Source of the DNA: Streptococcus sp. CF8_St5-11
GTDB lineage: Bacteria > Bacillota > Bacilli > Lactobacillales > Streptococcaceae
Reading direction: 5' to 3'
NCBI RefSeq assembly: GCF_024295625.1
Contig: NZ_JANCOJ010000001.1
Coordinates: 62,001-126,000 of the forward strand
DNA: 64,000 nt
Shown: positions 18,625 to 29,059 of the stretch, piece by piece
Numbering within the stretch: the first letter of the stretch is position 1
Layout of the letters: each line of letters begins with the position of its first letter
Made by a program: the position numbers and the translations under genes
Notes under the pieces: model-generated
Seen by the model: the letters and a program-made list of their open reading frames with translations, nothing else
What the model was told of the DNA's origin: nothing
The model's database searches: none

Positions 18625-19695
18625 TTATTTCCGATACATCTTGACCTGAAGGTAAAGATCGTTATAGACTCCAAGCAACTTCTTGCCTAATTGTTGATAG
18701 ACTTCCAAATGGTCCAGTGTTTCATCGCTTGGATAGAAGGATTGGTCATCTTGGATTTCTTTTGGCAACATGGCTTTGGCTTTTTTATTTGGCGTTGAGT
18801 AGCCGACATAAAGAGCATTTTTCAAAGCATTTTTAGGACGAAGCATGAAGTTAATAAAGGCATATGCTGCTTCTTTATTTTTCACGGTTTTTGGAATGAC
18901 AATGTTATCAAACCAAAGGTTGCTGGCTTCAGTTGGTACGACATAGCGAAGATCCTTATTGGCATCCAGCATTTGGCTGGCTTCTCCTGAGAAAGTAACC
19001 CCAATAGCTGCATTGTTTTGGATCATATAGCCTTTCATCTCATCGGCCACCAAAGCTTTGATGTTGGGTGTCAAGGTGTAGAGTTTATCTACTGCCTCTT
19101 GCAATTTCTTTGGATCCTTTTCATTGAGGCTATAGCCCAAGGTATTGAGACCAATTCCCATGACCTCACGCGCACCATCGTACATCATGATGTCATTTCT
19201 GTACTCTTCACGCCAGAGATCTGACCAATGTTCCGGAGCATTTTTGACCATCTTGGTATTGTAGATAATCCCCAAGGTACCCCAGAAATAAGGTACTGAA
19301 TATTGGTTACCCGGATCAAACGATTGGTTCAAGAGTTTTGGATCGATATTTTCCATCCCTTTGATCTTGGATTGGTCCAACTTTTCAACCAGATGTTCAT
19401 CCATCATCTTGGCAATCATGTATTCACTAGGTATCGCAATATCGTAGGTAGTTCCACCTTGCTTGATCTTAGTGTACATGGCTTCGTTGGAATCAAAGGT
19501 ATCATATTGCACCTGAATCCCTGTTTCTTTGGTGAATTCCTTGAGCAAGTCTGGATCGATATAATCTCCCCAGTTGTAGATGACCAGCTTGTCACTATTT
19601 TTGGTATTCATGCTCGCTTCGATCTGGTGGCTAATTCCCCAGAGGACCAGAATGACAAGGACAATCCCAGTTAGGAATGAATAAAGTTTTTTCAT
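18625..19695 (-). CDS. potD: Spermidine/putrescine-binding protein PotD
   Basis: Extracellular polyamine-binding component of the PotABCD importer. The 356 residues have an N-terminal hydrophobic signal/anchor (about 4-25) without a lipobox cysteine, then LVIYNWGDYIDPDLL and TTYDIAIPSEYM, typical of PotD. The start overlaps the end of potC by four bases (ATGA). It ends at a strong terminator. Confidence 0.96.
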   Translation of the reverse strand: MKKLYSFLTGIVLVILVLWGISHQIEASMNTKNSDKLVIYNWGDYIDPDLLKEFTKETGIQVQYDTFDSNEAMYTKIKQGGTTYDIAIPSEYMIAKMMDEHLVEKLDQSKIKGMENIDPKLLNQSFDPGNQYSVPYFWGTLGIIYNTKMVKNAPEHWSDLWREEYRNDIMMYDGAREVMGIGLNTLGYSLNEKDPKKLQEAVDKLYTLTPNIKALVADEMKGYMIQNNAAIGVTFSGEASQMLDANKDLRYVVPTEASNLWFDNIVIPKTVKNKEAAYAFINFMLRPKNALKNALYVGYSTPNKKAKAMLPKEIQDDQSFYPSDETLDHLEVYQQLGKKLLGVYNDLYLQVKMYRK

Positions 19696-20465
19696 GCTGC
19701 TTCCTCCTTTTCACGAGTAATAAAGTAGTAACCGATGACCAAGAGCACACTAAAGAGAAAGACAAGGGCAGACAAGGCATTGATACTGAGGGAAATTCCT
19801 TGACGGGCACGTGAGTAGATCTCTACAGACAAGGTTGTAAAGCCATTTCCAGTTACAAAGAAGGTCACGGCGAAGTCATCAAGCGAATAGGTAAAGGCCA
19901 TAAAGTAGCCCGCAATGATGGCTGGTGTCAGATACGGCAACATGATCTCTTTGAGCATTTGCACTTGAGTAGCTCCCAAGTCATAGGCAGCATTAACCAT
20001 ATCCCGGTTCATTTCCTTGAGACGTGGCAAGACCATCAAGACCACAATGGGAATCGAGAAGGCCACGTGGCTAGCCAGAACAGATAGGAAACCTAGCTGG
20101 TACTTCACCGTCGTAAAGAGAATCAAGAAGCTGGCCCCAATCATAACGTCTGGTGCTACCATGAGAATGTTATTGATGGAGAGCAAAGGTCCTTCTAACT
20201 TTTTCTTGGATTGGTAGATATAAATGGCTCCAAAGGTTCCGATCACCGTCGCAATCAAGGCTGACAAGAAGGCCAAGAGGAAGGTCTCTGATAAGATCAG
20301 CATCAGGCGACTATCTGCGAACAATTCATTGAAATGCTCAAGCGTGAAGCCTGTGAAGGCATTCATATCTCCCCCTTTATTGAAAGCATAAAAGATCAAA
20401 TAGAAGATTGGAAGATAGAGGATCAGAAAGACGAAGCCTAGATAGAAATGAGATACTTTTTTCAT
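19692..20465 (-). CDS. potC: Polyamine ABC transporter permease PotC
   Basis: Inner membrane-spanning subunit of 257 residues. It has about six membrane segments and the permease EAA-type loop (AAYDLGATQVQMLKEIMLPYL) that contacts PotA. The start at 20465 follows GGAGAG and overlaps the potB stop as ATGA; the longer frame to 20492 is rejected. Confidence 0.95.
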   Translation of the reverse strand: MKKVSHFYLGFVFLILYLPIFYLIFYAFNKGGDMNAFTGFTLEHFNELFADSRLMLILSETFLLAFLSALIATVIGTFGAIYIYQSKKKLEGPLLSINNILMVAPDVMIGASFLILFTTVKYQLGFLSVLASHVAFSIPIVVLMVLPRLKEMNRDMVNAAYDLGATQVQMLKEIMLPYLTPAIIAGYFMAFTYSLDDFAVTFFVTGNGFTTLSVEIYSRARQGISLSINALSALVFLFSVLLVIGYYFITREKEEAA

Positions 20466-21268
20466 CGTTCTCTCCTTTCTCTCGTTGCCCACATGGTAAA
20501 GAGCATAGCAAGGATCAGAACAACTCCGATGGTAGAACCCATTCCCCAGTTTTGTGTTGTTAGGAAGTGCTGTTCAATCGCAGTCCCTAAGGTAATGACG
20601 CGATTTCCACCGATCATCCGTGTCAACATGAAGAGACTCAGACTAGGAATAAAGACAGACTGCACACCTGAGCGGACTCCATTCATGGACAAGGGGAAGA
20701 CCACATGACGGAAGGTATCCCAACGATTGGCTCCCAAATCATAGCTGGCATTGATCAAGTTTGGATCCAAGTCATCTAAGACATTAAAGATCGGCAAAAT
20801 CATAAACGGCAACTCGATGTAGCTGGCTACAAAGATAAAGGAGAAATCGGTAAAGAGGATCTGCTGGGGAGCGACTCCGAGAAAGCTCAAAAAGCTATTG
20901 ATGGAGCCGTTTTGCCCAAAGATTCCGATAAAGGCATAGGCCTTGAGCAAGAGATTGACCCAGGTTGGCAAGACGATCAACATCAACCACAACTGCCGGT
21001 GTTTGAGCAGCGTCAAAAAGTAAGCAGTCGGATAGGAGATCAAGAGCGTCACCAGGGTGACAATTCCGGCATAAAGGACCGAATTAAAACTCATCTTTAA
21101 ATAGGTCAGATTTTGCGAAGTAAAGAACTCTTTGTAGTTTTCAAGTGAAAACTGCCCTTCAACGTTGAAAAACGATTGAAAGATGATCATGACTACAGGA
21201 GCCAAGACAAAGAGAAAAATCCACAAGAAATAGGGGAGGATAAATAGATTAGAGGTTGTTTTCTTCAT
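20462..21268 (-). CDS. potB: Polyamine ABC transporter permease PotB
   Basis: Second membrane permease subunit, 268 residues, starting [17 protein letters not shown] after GAGGAGG. The EAA-type loop [20 protein letters not shown] contacts the ATPase. It overlaps the 3' end of potA by 20 bases and potC by 4, indicating tight coupling. Confidence 0.95.
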   Translation of the reverse strand: MKKTTSNLFILPYFLWIFLFVLAPVVMIIFQSFFNVEGQFSLENYKEFFTSQNLTYLKMSFNSVLYAGIVTLVTLLISYPTAYFLTLLKHRQLWLMLIVLPTWVNLLLKAYAFIGIFGQNGSINSFLSFLGVAPQQILFTDFSFIFVASYIELPFMILPIFNVLDDLDPNLINASYDLGANRWDTFRHVVFPLSMNGVRSGVQSVFIPSLSLFMLTRMIGGNRVITLGTAIEQHFLTTQNWGMGSTIGVVLILAMLFTMWATRERRER

Positions 21269-22406
21269 CTCTTTCCTCCTCAATGGCATTAATCAAACCA
21301 GCTTCTTGCTCTTCCACTTCAACGTACTCTTCGATCCGCGCATCGAATTCTTCCTCGGTTTCATTGAGACGCATAACGTGGATATCTTCTGGTTCAAAGT
21401 CTAGCCCGATGACTTCTCCCACAATGGCCTTACGAGTGGAGTGAATCATCCACTCATTACCCAAATCATCATAGGCGATGATCTCGTAATGCACACCACG
21501 GAAGAGCTGGGTGTCCACCTTCACTTGGAGCTTGCCTTCTTCAGGAAGGGTGATTTGCAAGTCTTCTGGACGAATGACGACTTCAACTGGTTCATTTGGA
21601 CGCATCCCTCCATCGACGGCTTCAAAGCGTTTGCCATTGAACTCAACCAAGTAGTCCTCGATCATGCGACCATCTAGGATGTTGGACTCCCCGATAAAAG
21701 TCGCTACAAAGTGGTTGATCGGTTCATCATAGATATCAACCGGTGTACCAGATTGGACGATCTCTCCTTCATTCATGACAAAGATCCAGTCACTCATGGC
21801 AAGGGCTTCTTCTTGGTCGTGGGTAACAAAGACAAAGGTAATGCCCAAGCGTTGTTGCAATTCCCGCAACTCATACTGCATGTCTGTCCGAAGTTTCAAG
21901 TCAAGTGCAGACAAAGGCTCATCTAAAAGGACTACTCGTGGTTCATTGATAATAGCCCGTGCAATAGCTACCCGCTGGCGTTGACCACCCGATAATTTTT
22001 GGATCGAGCGTTTTTCAAATCCTGCTAACTGGACCATTTTCAATACTTCTGAAACCCGACGTTCGATCTCAGCCTTGTCCAGCTTTTTCAAACGAAGGGG
22101 AAAAGCCACATTTTCAAAGACCGTCATATGCGGAAACAGGGCATAGGACTGAAAGACGGTGTGGACATCCCGCTTGTTGGTAGGGACATCATTGATCCGT
22201 TCCCCATCAAGGTAGACATCTCCAGAGCTAGCATCTAAAAGACCGGCAATGATATTAAGGATGGTCGATTTTCCTGATCCAGATGCACCGAGCAGGGTAT
22301 AGAACTTCCCTTCTTCCAATTCAAAATTGATATCCTTTAGGACAACGGTTCCGCTATCTTCAAAGACCTTTGTAACATTTTTAAACTCAATAATTGGTTT
22401 TTTCAA
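21249..22406 (-). CDS. potA: Polyamine ABC transporter ATPase PotA
   Basis: Drives polyamine uptake. The 385 residues have Walker [10 protein letters not shown] (40-48), signature LSGGQRQR near 140, Walker B with [10 protein letters not shown], and a C-terminal TOBE-type domain ending in an acidic tail. The start codon is TTG: the ATG eight bases upstream meets a stop at once, and AAGGA lies upstream at long spacing. This start matches close relatives. A hairpin-rich stretch lies between murB and this gene. Confidence 0.94.
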   Translation of the reverse strand: MKKPIIEFKNVTKVFEDSGTVVLKDINFELEEGKFYTLLGASGSGKSTILNIIAGLLDASSGDVYLDGERINDVPTNKRDVHTVFQSYALFPHMTVFENVAFPLRLKKLDKAEIERRVSEVLKMVQLAGFEKRSIQKLSGGQRQRVAIARAIINEPRVVLLDEPLSALDLKLRTDMQYELRELQQRLGITFVFVTHDQEEALAMSDWIFVMNEGEIVQSGTPVDIYDEPINHFVATFIGESNILDGRMIEDYLVEFNGKRFEAVDGGMRPNEPVEVVIRPEDLQITLPEEGKLQVKVDTQLFRGVHYEIIAYDDLGNEWMIHSTRKAIVGEVIGLDFEPEDIHVMRLNETEEEFDARIEEYVEVEEQEAGLINAIEEERDEENNL

Positions 22407-22467
22407 TTCACATAAATTCCTTCTTTACTACGATTACCAAACTGCTTTTCAAACGAAAACGCAGCGG

Positions 22468-22578
22468 CTGACAGGAAGACCTGTCAGACCACCAATACCT
22501 CTCGGGGACTTACTAGACTGCCCCACCTATTTACGGTATCGATAGGCACTCACCCCCTTTCCGACTGATGCTATCGAT
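22468..22578. promoter_or_regulatory. Hairpin-rich murB-potA gap (possible leader or small RNA)
   Basis: Three predicted hairpins lie in 111 bases. CTGACAGG/CCTGTCAG (22468-22487, loop AAGA) is perfect. GGGG/CCCC (22504-22524) is weak. ATCGATAG/CTATCGAT (22538-22578) is perfect with a 25-base loop. On the plus strand that loop reads ACTCACCCCCTTTCC, close to the 3' end of 16S rRNA; on the minus strand it is purine-rich. No clear terminator follows on either strand. The transcribed strand and function are unknown. Confidence 0.5.
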
Positions 22579-22614
22579 GTTTACACTATCAATTGTTCTT
22601 CAATACTAACGTTC

Positions 22615-23511
22615 TTAGGCTTGGCCGATAATGCGAACTTCTGGTTCTAAACGGACGCCTGAGTGAGCTTCTACTGCCTCAATGACATGGGCGATCAGGT
22701 CTTCGTAGTCCTTGGCTGTTCCATTGTCCACATTGACCATAAAGCCAGCATGCTTTTCAGAAACTTCCACACCACCAATTCGATAGCCTTTCAGACCTGC
22801 TTCGCTGATCAATTGACCTGCAAAATGACCGACAGGACGCTTAAAGACTGAGCCACAAGAAGGGTATTCAAGGGGTTGTTTCAACTGACGAAGATGGGTC
22901 AAACGCTCCATCTCCTGTTTGATTTGCTCGTGATTGCCTGGAGACAAAGCAAATTTGGCAGAGATGACGACAGCACCTGTCTCTTGAATCTTAGAATGAC
23001 GGTAACCGAAAGCTAGTTCACCCGCTGACAGAGTTTCAATTTCCCCTTCCTTGGTCAAGACCTTACAGGATACAAGGACATGAGCAATCTCTCCTCCGTA
23101 GGCTCCCGCATTCATAAAGACAGCACCACCAACACTGCCTGGAATGCCACTAGCAAACTCGAAGCCTTTCAAACTATGGTGCAAGGCCACATGGGTGGTG
23201 TCGATGAGTTTAGCCCCTGCTTCTGCTTCGACCACATAACCATCCACACTGATATCTCGCAAGCGATCAAACATAATGACAAATCCCGGTATGCCCCCAT
23301 CTCGGACAATAATATTAGAAGAATTCCCCAGGACCATCCATGGAATATTCTCCTGGTTCGCAAAGCGTACAATGCGTTTTAATTCGTATTGGTTGCGAGG
23401 AAAGGCTAGAAATTCAGCATTTCCCCCAACCTTTGTATAGGTATAATGTTTTAATGGTTCTTGAAAACGGATATCAATCCCTTCAAGAATTTGATTCATT
23501 TCTTCAATCAT
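22615..23511 (-). CDS. murB: UDP-N-acetylenolpyruvoylglucosamine reductase
   Basis: Second committed step of peptidoglycan precursor synthesis: NADPH-dependent reduction of enolpyruvyl-UDP-GlcNAc. The 298 residues have FAD-binding segments [10 protein letters not shown] and [20 protein letters not shown], and the catalytic serine in [10 protein letters not shown], typical of type II MurB. It lies ahead of potABCD, a common streptococcal arrangement. Confidence 0.95.
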   Translation of the reverse strand: MIEEMNQILEGIDIRFQEPLKHYTYTKVGGNAEFLAFPRNQYELKRIVRFANQENIPWMVLGNSSNIIVRDGGIPGFVIMFDRLRDISVDGYVVEAEAGAKLIDTTHVALHHSLKGFEFASGIPGSVGGAVFMNAGAYGGEIAHVLVSCKVLTKEGEIETLSAGELAFGYRHSKIQETGAVVISAKFALSPGNHEQIKQEMERLTHLRQLKQPLEYPSCGSVFKRPVGHFAGQLISEAGLKGYRIGGVEVSEKHAGFMVNVDNGTAKDYEDLIAHVIEAVEAHSGVRLEPEVRIIGQA

Positions 23512-23592
23512 CTTTCTATCTGTTCTCTCTCTATATAAAATACAAACTATTATACCAAATTTTTGACTATTTTTCGACCCTAAAAAACAAAA

Positions 23593-23617
23593 GAAGGCCC
23601 ATAGTATTCAGGCCTTC
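23593..23617 (-). terminator. Terminator after the 23631-24569 gene
   Basis: Stem GAAGGCC/GGCCTTC with an 11-base loop, followed on the minus strand by TTTTGTTTTTT. It lies just beyond the membrane protein's stop and upstream of murB. Confidence 0.8.
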
Positions 23618-23630
23618 CTTTTACCATTTA

Positions 23631-24569
23631 TTATGCAATTTTACGTGCGATGGTACGATTCTTTTGTCCATCCAGAGCTGATTTGACTGAAATCCAAGCA
23701 CCACCAAGAGTAAAGACAGCTAGCAAGCCTAGATTCAAGTAAAAGTTTTCTGGGACGTCCCCTTGGAATGTCGCTTCATTGAGAAGCGTCCAGGTCATAC
23801 CAAATGGCAAATCCAGTTCACTCATAAGCGCCAAAGTATAATCTAATTGGTTGACCAAAAAGACGGTCAAGACCATCAAAATTGCTGAAACTACCACACC
23901 TTTTTTAGTCAATTTTTTACCAAGAATCTCATAACCCTTGATGGTACAAAAACCGAGGGCTGCACCTGCCAAAACAGACACATAGCCGAGACGCGCTACT
24001 AAGAGGGCAACGGCTCCACCGATGATCACACCGATCACGGCCCCTACAATTCCTAAGAGGAAGTTTTCTTCCCGCGCTTCATAAGCCTCCACCGTGTCTT
24101 GCACTTCTGCTTGGTAGGCTCTAAAGGTTGCATCATCGATTAAAAAGATGGCATCACCGATTTGATAGAGGCCGATCGGTTCTTCCTCACCCGTCTCCGC
24201 ATTCACTTGCACAAATTGGTGGTTGAGTAAGAAATCAACAATATCTTGGATAGCTGTCCATAAGGTTTCGACAGCCTTCCCTTTGGTCATCCCACCTTTG
24301 ACGACGATCGAGGTCAAGTAACCATCAAAAGAGATGGCATTAATGGCTTTTGATTGTTCTTTTAATTCATTCCAAAGAATCTCACCGTCTTCGATTAAGT
24401 CGCCCTCTGATCCTTGCTTAGCACTAAATGAAATGTTAAAAACATTTTTGGTTTCCGTTCCTTCAATGACTAACAGGAAGCCTTCACGCTCCCCGTACAT
24501 CACACGAGCTTCGCCATCAAATTGCAGACCAAGATCGGTAGCAATACTATATAAATATTCTGGTTTCAT
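23631..24569 (-). CDS. Membrane protein of unknown function
   Basis: I do not recognise the family. The 312 residues start MKPEYLYSIATDLGLQF after AGGGGG; a longer frame to 24611 lacks support. The N-terminal half (about 1-170) is soluble, mixed alpha/beta and acidic. The second half has four probable membrane segments: LLGIVGAVIGVIIGGAVALLV, VSVLAGAALGFCTIKGY, VVVSAILMVLTVFLVN and NLGLLAVFTLGGAWISV. It is a single gene between murB and thrB with terminators on both sides. Confidence 0.75.
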   Translation of the reverse strand: MKPEYLYSIATDLGLQFDGEARVMYGEREGFLLVIEGTETKNVFNISFSAKQGSEGDLIEDGEILWNELKEQSKAINAISFDGYLTSIVVKGGMTKGKAVETLWTAIQDIVDFLLNHQFVQVNAETGEEEPIGLYQIGDAIFLIDDATFRAYQAEVQDTVEAYEAREENFLLGIVGAVIGVIIGGAVALLVARLGYVSVLAGAALGFCTIKGYEILGKKLTKKGVVVSAILMVLTVFLVNQLDYTLALMSELDLPFGMTWTLLNEATFQGDVPENFYLNLGLLAVFTLGGAWISVKSALDGQKNRTIARKIA

Positions 24570-24642
24570 GTTTCCCCCTAGATTTTCGGGAAAGCTTGAG
24601 CTTTTCCCCATACAGTTTCCATTCTACCATAGGAGAAGCAAA

Positions 24643-24670
24643 AAGGACATATACAAAAGTATACATCCTT
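24643..24670 (-). terminator. thrB terminator
   Basis: Stem AAGGACATATAC/GTATACATCCTT (one mismatch) with a short loop and a T-run, just beyond hom-thrB. Confidence 0.75.
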
Positions 24671-24694
24671 TTTTCAATTGTGTTACATTCAGTC

Positions 24695-25561
24695 TTATTT
24701 CTCGACACGAACGCCAAATATGTCGATTTTAAGTTGGAAAATCTGACCATCTAGCCCAAGTGCAGCGAGAGCTGCTACAAAGGCTGCTGTATGCTCTGGT
24801 GCCAAAAGGTTCATGATCGTTGGACCTGCTCCTGACAGATAGGTGGCGTATGCCCCATGCGCATGCGCTACTTCTTTGACCTGAGGGAACTCTTTGACAA
24901 GAGATTGACGGTAGCGTTCGTGGAAATGATCTGACTCGATGGAGCGACCAGCCGTCAGCAAATCTCCCTTGAGGAGAGCTGCGATAGCGACATTGGCTAC
25001 ACTACTAGCTGCAACAGCTTCCTTATAAGACCATTCTTTCGGTAGGACATTGCGACTATCACTGGTCTTCAATTGGTAGCTCGGTACAAAGGCCACAAGG
25101 TCACAGCTTGGGAAGTCAGCCGTGACATATTGGACATCTTCACCGATGTAGCTCGCAATGACCATATTTCCAAAGATAGCTGGAGCTACATTATCCGGAT
25201 GACCTTCGATCTCGGTCGCGATGCGTAATTTCTCAGCGTCTGATAGCTTGAGGTTGGCTAATTGGTTGGCTAATTCAATCCCTGCGACAATGACCGAGCT
25301 AGAAGATCCAAGACCACGCGCCAAAGGCACTTGACTGGTCATCTTGATTCGATGGGGCTGCATATCAGTTGAGATAGAAAGAGCTGTTGAGAGCAAGAGG
25401 TTTTTCTCATCTGTCGGAATCCCTGCTCCTAGATCATGCTCAATCAACCAAGCATCTGCTGGTTCAAGGACTTCAATGGTCAAATAGCGAGTCACGGCAA
25501 TCCCAACAGAATCAAATCCTGGCCCTACATTGGCACTGGTTGCTGGAACAATAATTCTCAT
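24695..25561 (-). CDS. thrB: Homoserine kinase
   Basis: Phosphorylates homoserine on the way to threonine. This is a GHMP kinase of 288 residues with the N-terminal [18 protein letters not shown] and the ATP-binding motif [16 protein letters not shown] near residue 90. It starts two bases after the hom stop, so the pair is an operon. thrC is not in this window. Confidence 0.96.
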   Translation of the reverse strand: MRIIVPATSANVGPGFDSVGIAVTRYLTIEVLEPADAWLIEHDLGAGIPTDEKNLLLSTALSISTDMQPHRIKMTSQVPLARGLGSSSSVIVAGIELANQLANLKLSDAEKLRIATEIEGHPDNVAPAIFGNMVIASYIGEDVQYVTADFPSCDLVAFVPSYQLKTSDSRNVLPKEWSYKEAVAASSVANVAIAALLKGDLLTAGRSIESDHFHERYRQSLVKEFPQVKEVAHAHGAYATYLSGAGPTIMNLLAPEHTAAFVAALAALGLDGQIFQLKIDIFGVRVEK

Positions 25562-25563
25562 GC

Positions 25564-26850
25564 TTATTCTCCCAAGACTTTAAAGGTATTCAAAAGTTCG
25601 AAATTCGCCTCTGAATCCAATTTTTCAACCAAGTTCTTGAATTGTGTTTGGTTGACTTGGTGGGTAATGATGACGACACTTGCAAATTGACCATCTGAGT
25701 CTTCTTGGAGGATTTGCTTGAAGGAAGCTCCTTCTGCATTAAAGATTTCCGCAAGACGCAAGATTTGACCAGTCGCATCTGGTGCCTTGATTGAGAAATA
25801 ATAGTTATTTTTCACATCTTCAGGCTTAGCCAATTGAAGAGGACGGCTGTATTCATTGAAGGCTTTGCCGATCGTTCCTTCTTTTAGACGACGGACAATG
25901 CGAACGAGGTCGGCTACAACACTGGTCGCAGTTGGTTTTTGACCAGCACCTGGTCCGTAGTACATAGACTCACCAATCCCGATGGATTCCACATAGACCG
26001 CATTCATGACATCGTTCACACCAGCGAGTGGGTGTTGTTTTGGAAGGAAGGTTGGTGTCACTTCTGCTGCGATCCCTGACTCTGTTTCAACGATAGATCC
26101 GACCAGCTTAATGACATATCCAAGGCTTTGAGCAACCGATACATCTTGAGGAGTGATCTGGCTAATTCCTTTGTGACCTACTTGGTCAAATTGGATATTC
26201 ATCCCAAAAGCGAACTGGCTCAAGATCACCATCTTGTATGCAGCATCGATTCCTTCAACGTCGTTGGTTGGATCACTTTCAGCGTAACCAAGACGTTGCG
26301 CTTCTGCTAAAGCATCCTCATAAGTCCAGCCTTCTTCGACCATTTTGGTCATCATGAAGTTAGAGGTTCCATTGACCACCCCGAGCACTTTGGTCACCTT
26401 GTCGGAAGCAAGGGAATTCACCAAGGTCCGAAGGATTGGGATCCCACCAGCTACGGCAGCTTCATAATAAAGAGCCACTTGGTGTTTTTTAGCAATCTCT
26501 AGCAACTCGCTTCCATGAACGGCAAGAAGGTCTTTGTTAGCAGAAACCACGTGCTTCCCTGCTTCAAGAGCACGGGTGATAAAGGTCTTAGCTGGCTCAA
26601 TCCGGCCCATCAATTCAACCACGATGGCAATGTCCTTGTCTTCAATGATCTCATCGACATTGGTCACAAAGTTGTAGTCATGACCAGCAGCTTGTAATTT
26701 TTCCTTCTCAGCATCATCTCGAACCAAGACCTTGGCGATCTCGATTTCATCTTGAGCTGCCTGGGTGATTTTTTCATGGTTTTCTTTTAATAAAAATGGT
26801 ACGCCACTTGCAACAGTACCAAATCCTAGTAAGGCAATCTTAACAGACAT
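25564..26850 (-). CDS. hom: Homoserine dehydrogenase
   Basis: NAD(P)-dependent reduction of aspartate semialdehyde to homoserine. The 428 residues have an N-terminal nucleotide-binding fold ([15 protein letters not shown]), the catalytic domain with [12 protein letters not shown], and a C-terminal ACT domain (about 350-428, [17 protein letters not shown]) for feedback control by threonine. The start follows a GGAGT site. It is the first gene of hom-thrB. Confidence 0.96.
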   Translation of the reverse strand: MSVKIALLGFGTVASGVPFLLKENHEKITQAAQDEIEIAKVLVRDDAEKEKLQAAGHDYNFVTNVDEIIEDKDIAIVVELMGRIEPAKTFITRALEAGKHVVSANKDLLAVHGSELLEIAKKHQVALYYEAAVAGGIPILRTLVNSLASDKVTKVLGVVNGTSNFMMTKMVEEGWTYEDALAEAQRLGYAESDPTNDVEGIDAAYKMVILSQFAFGMNIQFDQVGHKGISQITPQDVSVAQSLGYVIKLVGSIVETESGIAAEVTPTFLPKQHPLAGVNDVMNAVYVESIGIGESMYYGPGAGQKPTATSVVADLVRIVRRLKEGTIGKAFNEYSRPLQLAKPEDVKNNYYFSIKAPDATGQILRLAEIFNAEGASFKQILQEDSDGQFASVVIITHQVNQTQFKNLVEKLDSEANFELLNTFKVLGE

Positions 26851-27025
26851 CCTATTGACTCCTTGAATTTTCTATAGTAGCTCCATTATAACAAAAACTT
26901 GAGCGTTTGACAGCCAATTGCCTTAAAAATTCTGAATTTTCATGACAGGATCTGCCTGTAGCAAGTTCTGGAAAAGAACCTAGAATTTGTGGTACAATAA
27001 AGAAAATAATGAAAACGGTGACACT

Positions 27026-27904
27026 ATGAGTAAACGAAGAGTACCTAAAAAAATCAAAGCCCTACTTGGAATCAATGCCCTCCTACTGGTCTGTATCTTT
27101 ATTTGTAGCTTTCTTCTGATCAAGCGGATCACTCAGCCGAATGAGGGGAATACCAGTGGCACTGCCATGACGCGTTCTCTCGAAGAAGGTAGCTCCTCTA
27201 TCGAGTGGACTCGGGTGAAAAAGCCGGTCAAACTGCCCATCCTCATGTACCACTCCGTGCACAATATGGCCGAGTCTGAAGCTGCCAATGCTAATTTGAT
27301 CGTTGATCCAGAAACCTTTGAAAGCCAACTAAAGGCCCTAAAAAAAGCGGGTTACTACACCCTGACACCTGGGGAAGCCTATCGCATCCTCGTCAAGAAC
27401 GAAGTACCCAAAGGAAAGAAATTTGTCTGGCTGACCTTTGATGATGGCGTCGAAGATTTCTATACTATCGTCTATCCGCTTCTTAAGAAGTACAAGATGA
27501 CCGCCACCAATAATATCATCACGGACTTTACCCAAAAGGAAAAAGAAAATGTCCTGACCTTTGACCAAATCAAAGAGATGAAACATGCTGGCTTGACCTT
27601 TGAAAGCCATACGGTCAATCATCCAGACCTAGCCAATTCCAGTCTTGAGACCCAAAAGAATGAGCTAGTTGCTTCTAAACGCCTGCTAGATAAGGTGCTG
27701 GATCAAAATACCAGCGTTATCGTCTACCCATCCGGTCGCTACAGCCAGGTCACGATCGACCAAGCCAAGAAAGCTGACTACAAACTAGGCCTCACCACTA
27801 AAAATGGACTAGCCAGCTCCGCTGATGGACTCTATTCCCTCAAACGAGTCCGGATCCTTCCAACCACTACAGGAGAGGATCTCCTAGCCATGATCCAAGA
27901 ATAA
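27026..27904 (+). CDS. Membrane-anchored polysaccharide deacetylase (NodB domain)
   Basis: Probable extracellular N- or O-deacetylase acting on cell-wall or capsule glycans. The 292 residues have one N-terminal membrane anchor (ALLGINALLLVCIFICSFLL), a Ser/Thr linker and a NodB domain: PILMYHSV, LTFDDGVEDFY (Asp metal/base pair), ESHTVNHPDL (metal histidines) and VIVYPSGRY. The start at 27026 follows GGTGA; an earlier ATG at 26987 lacks a site. It is a single gene, divergent from hom-thrB; repeat A3 follows. Confidence 0.88.
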   Translation: MSKRRVPKKIKALLGINALLLVCIFICSFLLIKRITQPNEGNTSGTAMTRSLEEGSSSIEWTRVKKPVKLPILMYHSVHNMAESEAANANLIVDPETFESQLKALKKAGYYTLTPGEAYRILVKNEVPKGKKFVWLTFDDGVEDFYTIVYPLLKKYKMTATNNIITDFTQKEKENVLTFDQIKEMKHAGLTFESHTVNHPDLANSSLETQKNELVASKRLLDKVLDQNTSVIVYPSGRYSQVTIDQAKKADYKLGLTTKNGLASSADGLYSLKRVRILPTTTGEDLLAMIQE

Positions 27905-27908
27905 AGAA

Positions 27909-28084
27909 AGAGAGTGGGACAGAAATCGGTAATTCGTTAGAATTCGATTTCGTCGTCCCACCTCCGCACAGTTGAGTAGGGCTGTAAAAGCTGATGAAAT
28001 CAGCGTAGTAGAGCCCACTCAACCACTGCGTCTTGCTCGACAATCCAAAAATAATTGAGAGGCTAGGACTTTTGTCCCAGCCTC
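27909..28084. repeat. Intergenic repeat family A, copy 3
   Basis: About 176 bases, opposite in orientation to copies 1 and 4. It starts five bases after the deacetylase stop and ends in the GAGGCTAGGACTTTTGTCCCAGCCTCTTTTG hairpin, which fits a plus-strand terminator. It lies between two convergent genes. Confidence 0.85.
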
Positions 28085-28164
28085 TTTTGTTAGAGTTACT
28101 TATAAAAAATTTTTTATCGTTGATTCATAAACTGTAATAGGATTCAAAAATTTTTAAAAGAGCT

Positions 28165-29010
28165 TCAACATTGATTTGCTATAGTCTTTGACTTTCTTTT
28201 ATAAATGCTCAAAACAATTGCAAATGACAACAACTGCCAAAGAATAATTCTTACTATCTGCAAGCTATCTGATTCAGAATTTGAGACAACATGGACCAGA
28301 TTTGAAGCAAGATTGTTGAAAAGATGATCTCCTAGTCCTAGCCACAAGGAACCTGTCATTTTGTAAAGTAAGGACCATTTGATGCTCATCATTCCCGCTA
28401 GGATAACATAGCCAATCCCCATGGTAATAAGATTTAAGAGTGACGATTCTCCTTGAAGATAATCTCTGAACGGCATTGCCAAGTGCCATATTCCAAATAG
28501 GAAGGCTATAAAGAATAGACTCTTACGGTAAGAAATCCCTTCAAGAATTTTGGTGAAAAGGCCACGAAAAACTCCTTCTTCCATCCACACGTTTATCAGG
28601 TTAAATAAGATACTTAACATGATAAACAAGATACCTGCTTGTGATCCTTTTTCGTTTGTTAAGGAAAAACCACTGGCATAAAACGATAAGTGAACATTGC
28701 CATGAAGAAACAAGAGAACAATACACTCAACTGTATATGCAAAGATGGAGCACACTAAACCAAAGAGCAGGCCATTTCCTATACCTCTTATAATTCCATT
28801 AGGTGTAAAACCAATATCTATCCATCTTAATTTGCTAATTGAAAGAATTCCCCACAATAAAAGTATTCCAAAAAGTTTGTGTAGAAAATTCTCCGATAAA
28901 AAAGTATCATCTGTCCTCATATACAAGTATTCGAATAGCCTTGCTACTGAGCAGATAACAAATATAATTGAACAACTTAAAATAGGTTTCTTTATTAGTT
29001 GATTTAGCAT
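28165..29010 (-). CDS. CPBP family intramembrane protease
   Basis: Membrane protein of 281 residues with about eight hydrophobic segments. It carries the CPBP (Abi) motifs in order: EEGVFRGLF (Glu-Glu and Arg), FGIWHLAMPF (His) and LGDHLFN (His). Proteins of this family are Rce1-like proteases, and in streptococci some give self-protection against bacteriocins. No bacteriocin gene was seen nearby, so the role is open. Its base composition is AT-richer than its neighbours'. Confidence 0.88.
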   Translation of the reverse strand: MLNQLIKKPILSCSIIFVICSVARLFEYLYMRTDDTFLSENFLHKLFGILLLWGILSISKLRWIDIGFTPNGIIRGIGNGLLFGLVCSIFAYTVECIVLLFLHGNVHLSFYASGFSLTNEKGSQAGILFIMLSILFNLINVWMEEGVFRGLFTKILEGISYRKSLFFIAFLFGIWHLAMPFRDYLQGESSLLNLITMGIGYVILAGMMSIKWSLLYKMTGSLWLGLGDHLFNNLASNLVHVVSNSESDSLQIVRIILWQLLSFAIVLSIYKRKSKTIANQC

Positions 29011-29059
29011 ATCTTTCTTTCAAATAAGTCTTTTATAAAAGTTAATTTCAATATTTCAC

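Noticed and set aside
18360..18644. Plus-strand open frame of 94 codons
   Set aside because: It spans repeat B copy 1 and the potD terminator; the other repeat copy does not keep the frame.
22495..22512. PyrR-binding-like sequence (AGTCCCCGAGAGGTA on the minus strand)
   Set aside because: It is one base longer than the PyrR consensus AGTCC-N-N-GAGAGG type, and the genes here have nothing to do with pyrimidines.
22468..22578. A cia-dependent small RNA (csRNA)
   Set aside because: The C-rich loop fits, but there is no TTTAAG-N5-TTTAAG CiaR motif upstream and no U-run terminator after it on the plus strand, so it is reported only as a structured region.
26851..27025. T-box or threonine-responsive leader before hom
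   Set aside because: The gap is short, with no T-box motif and no terminator hairpin in the hom leader.
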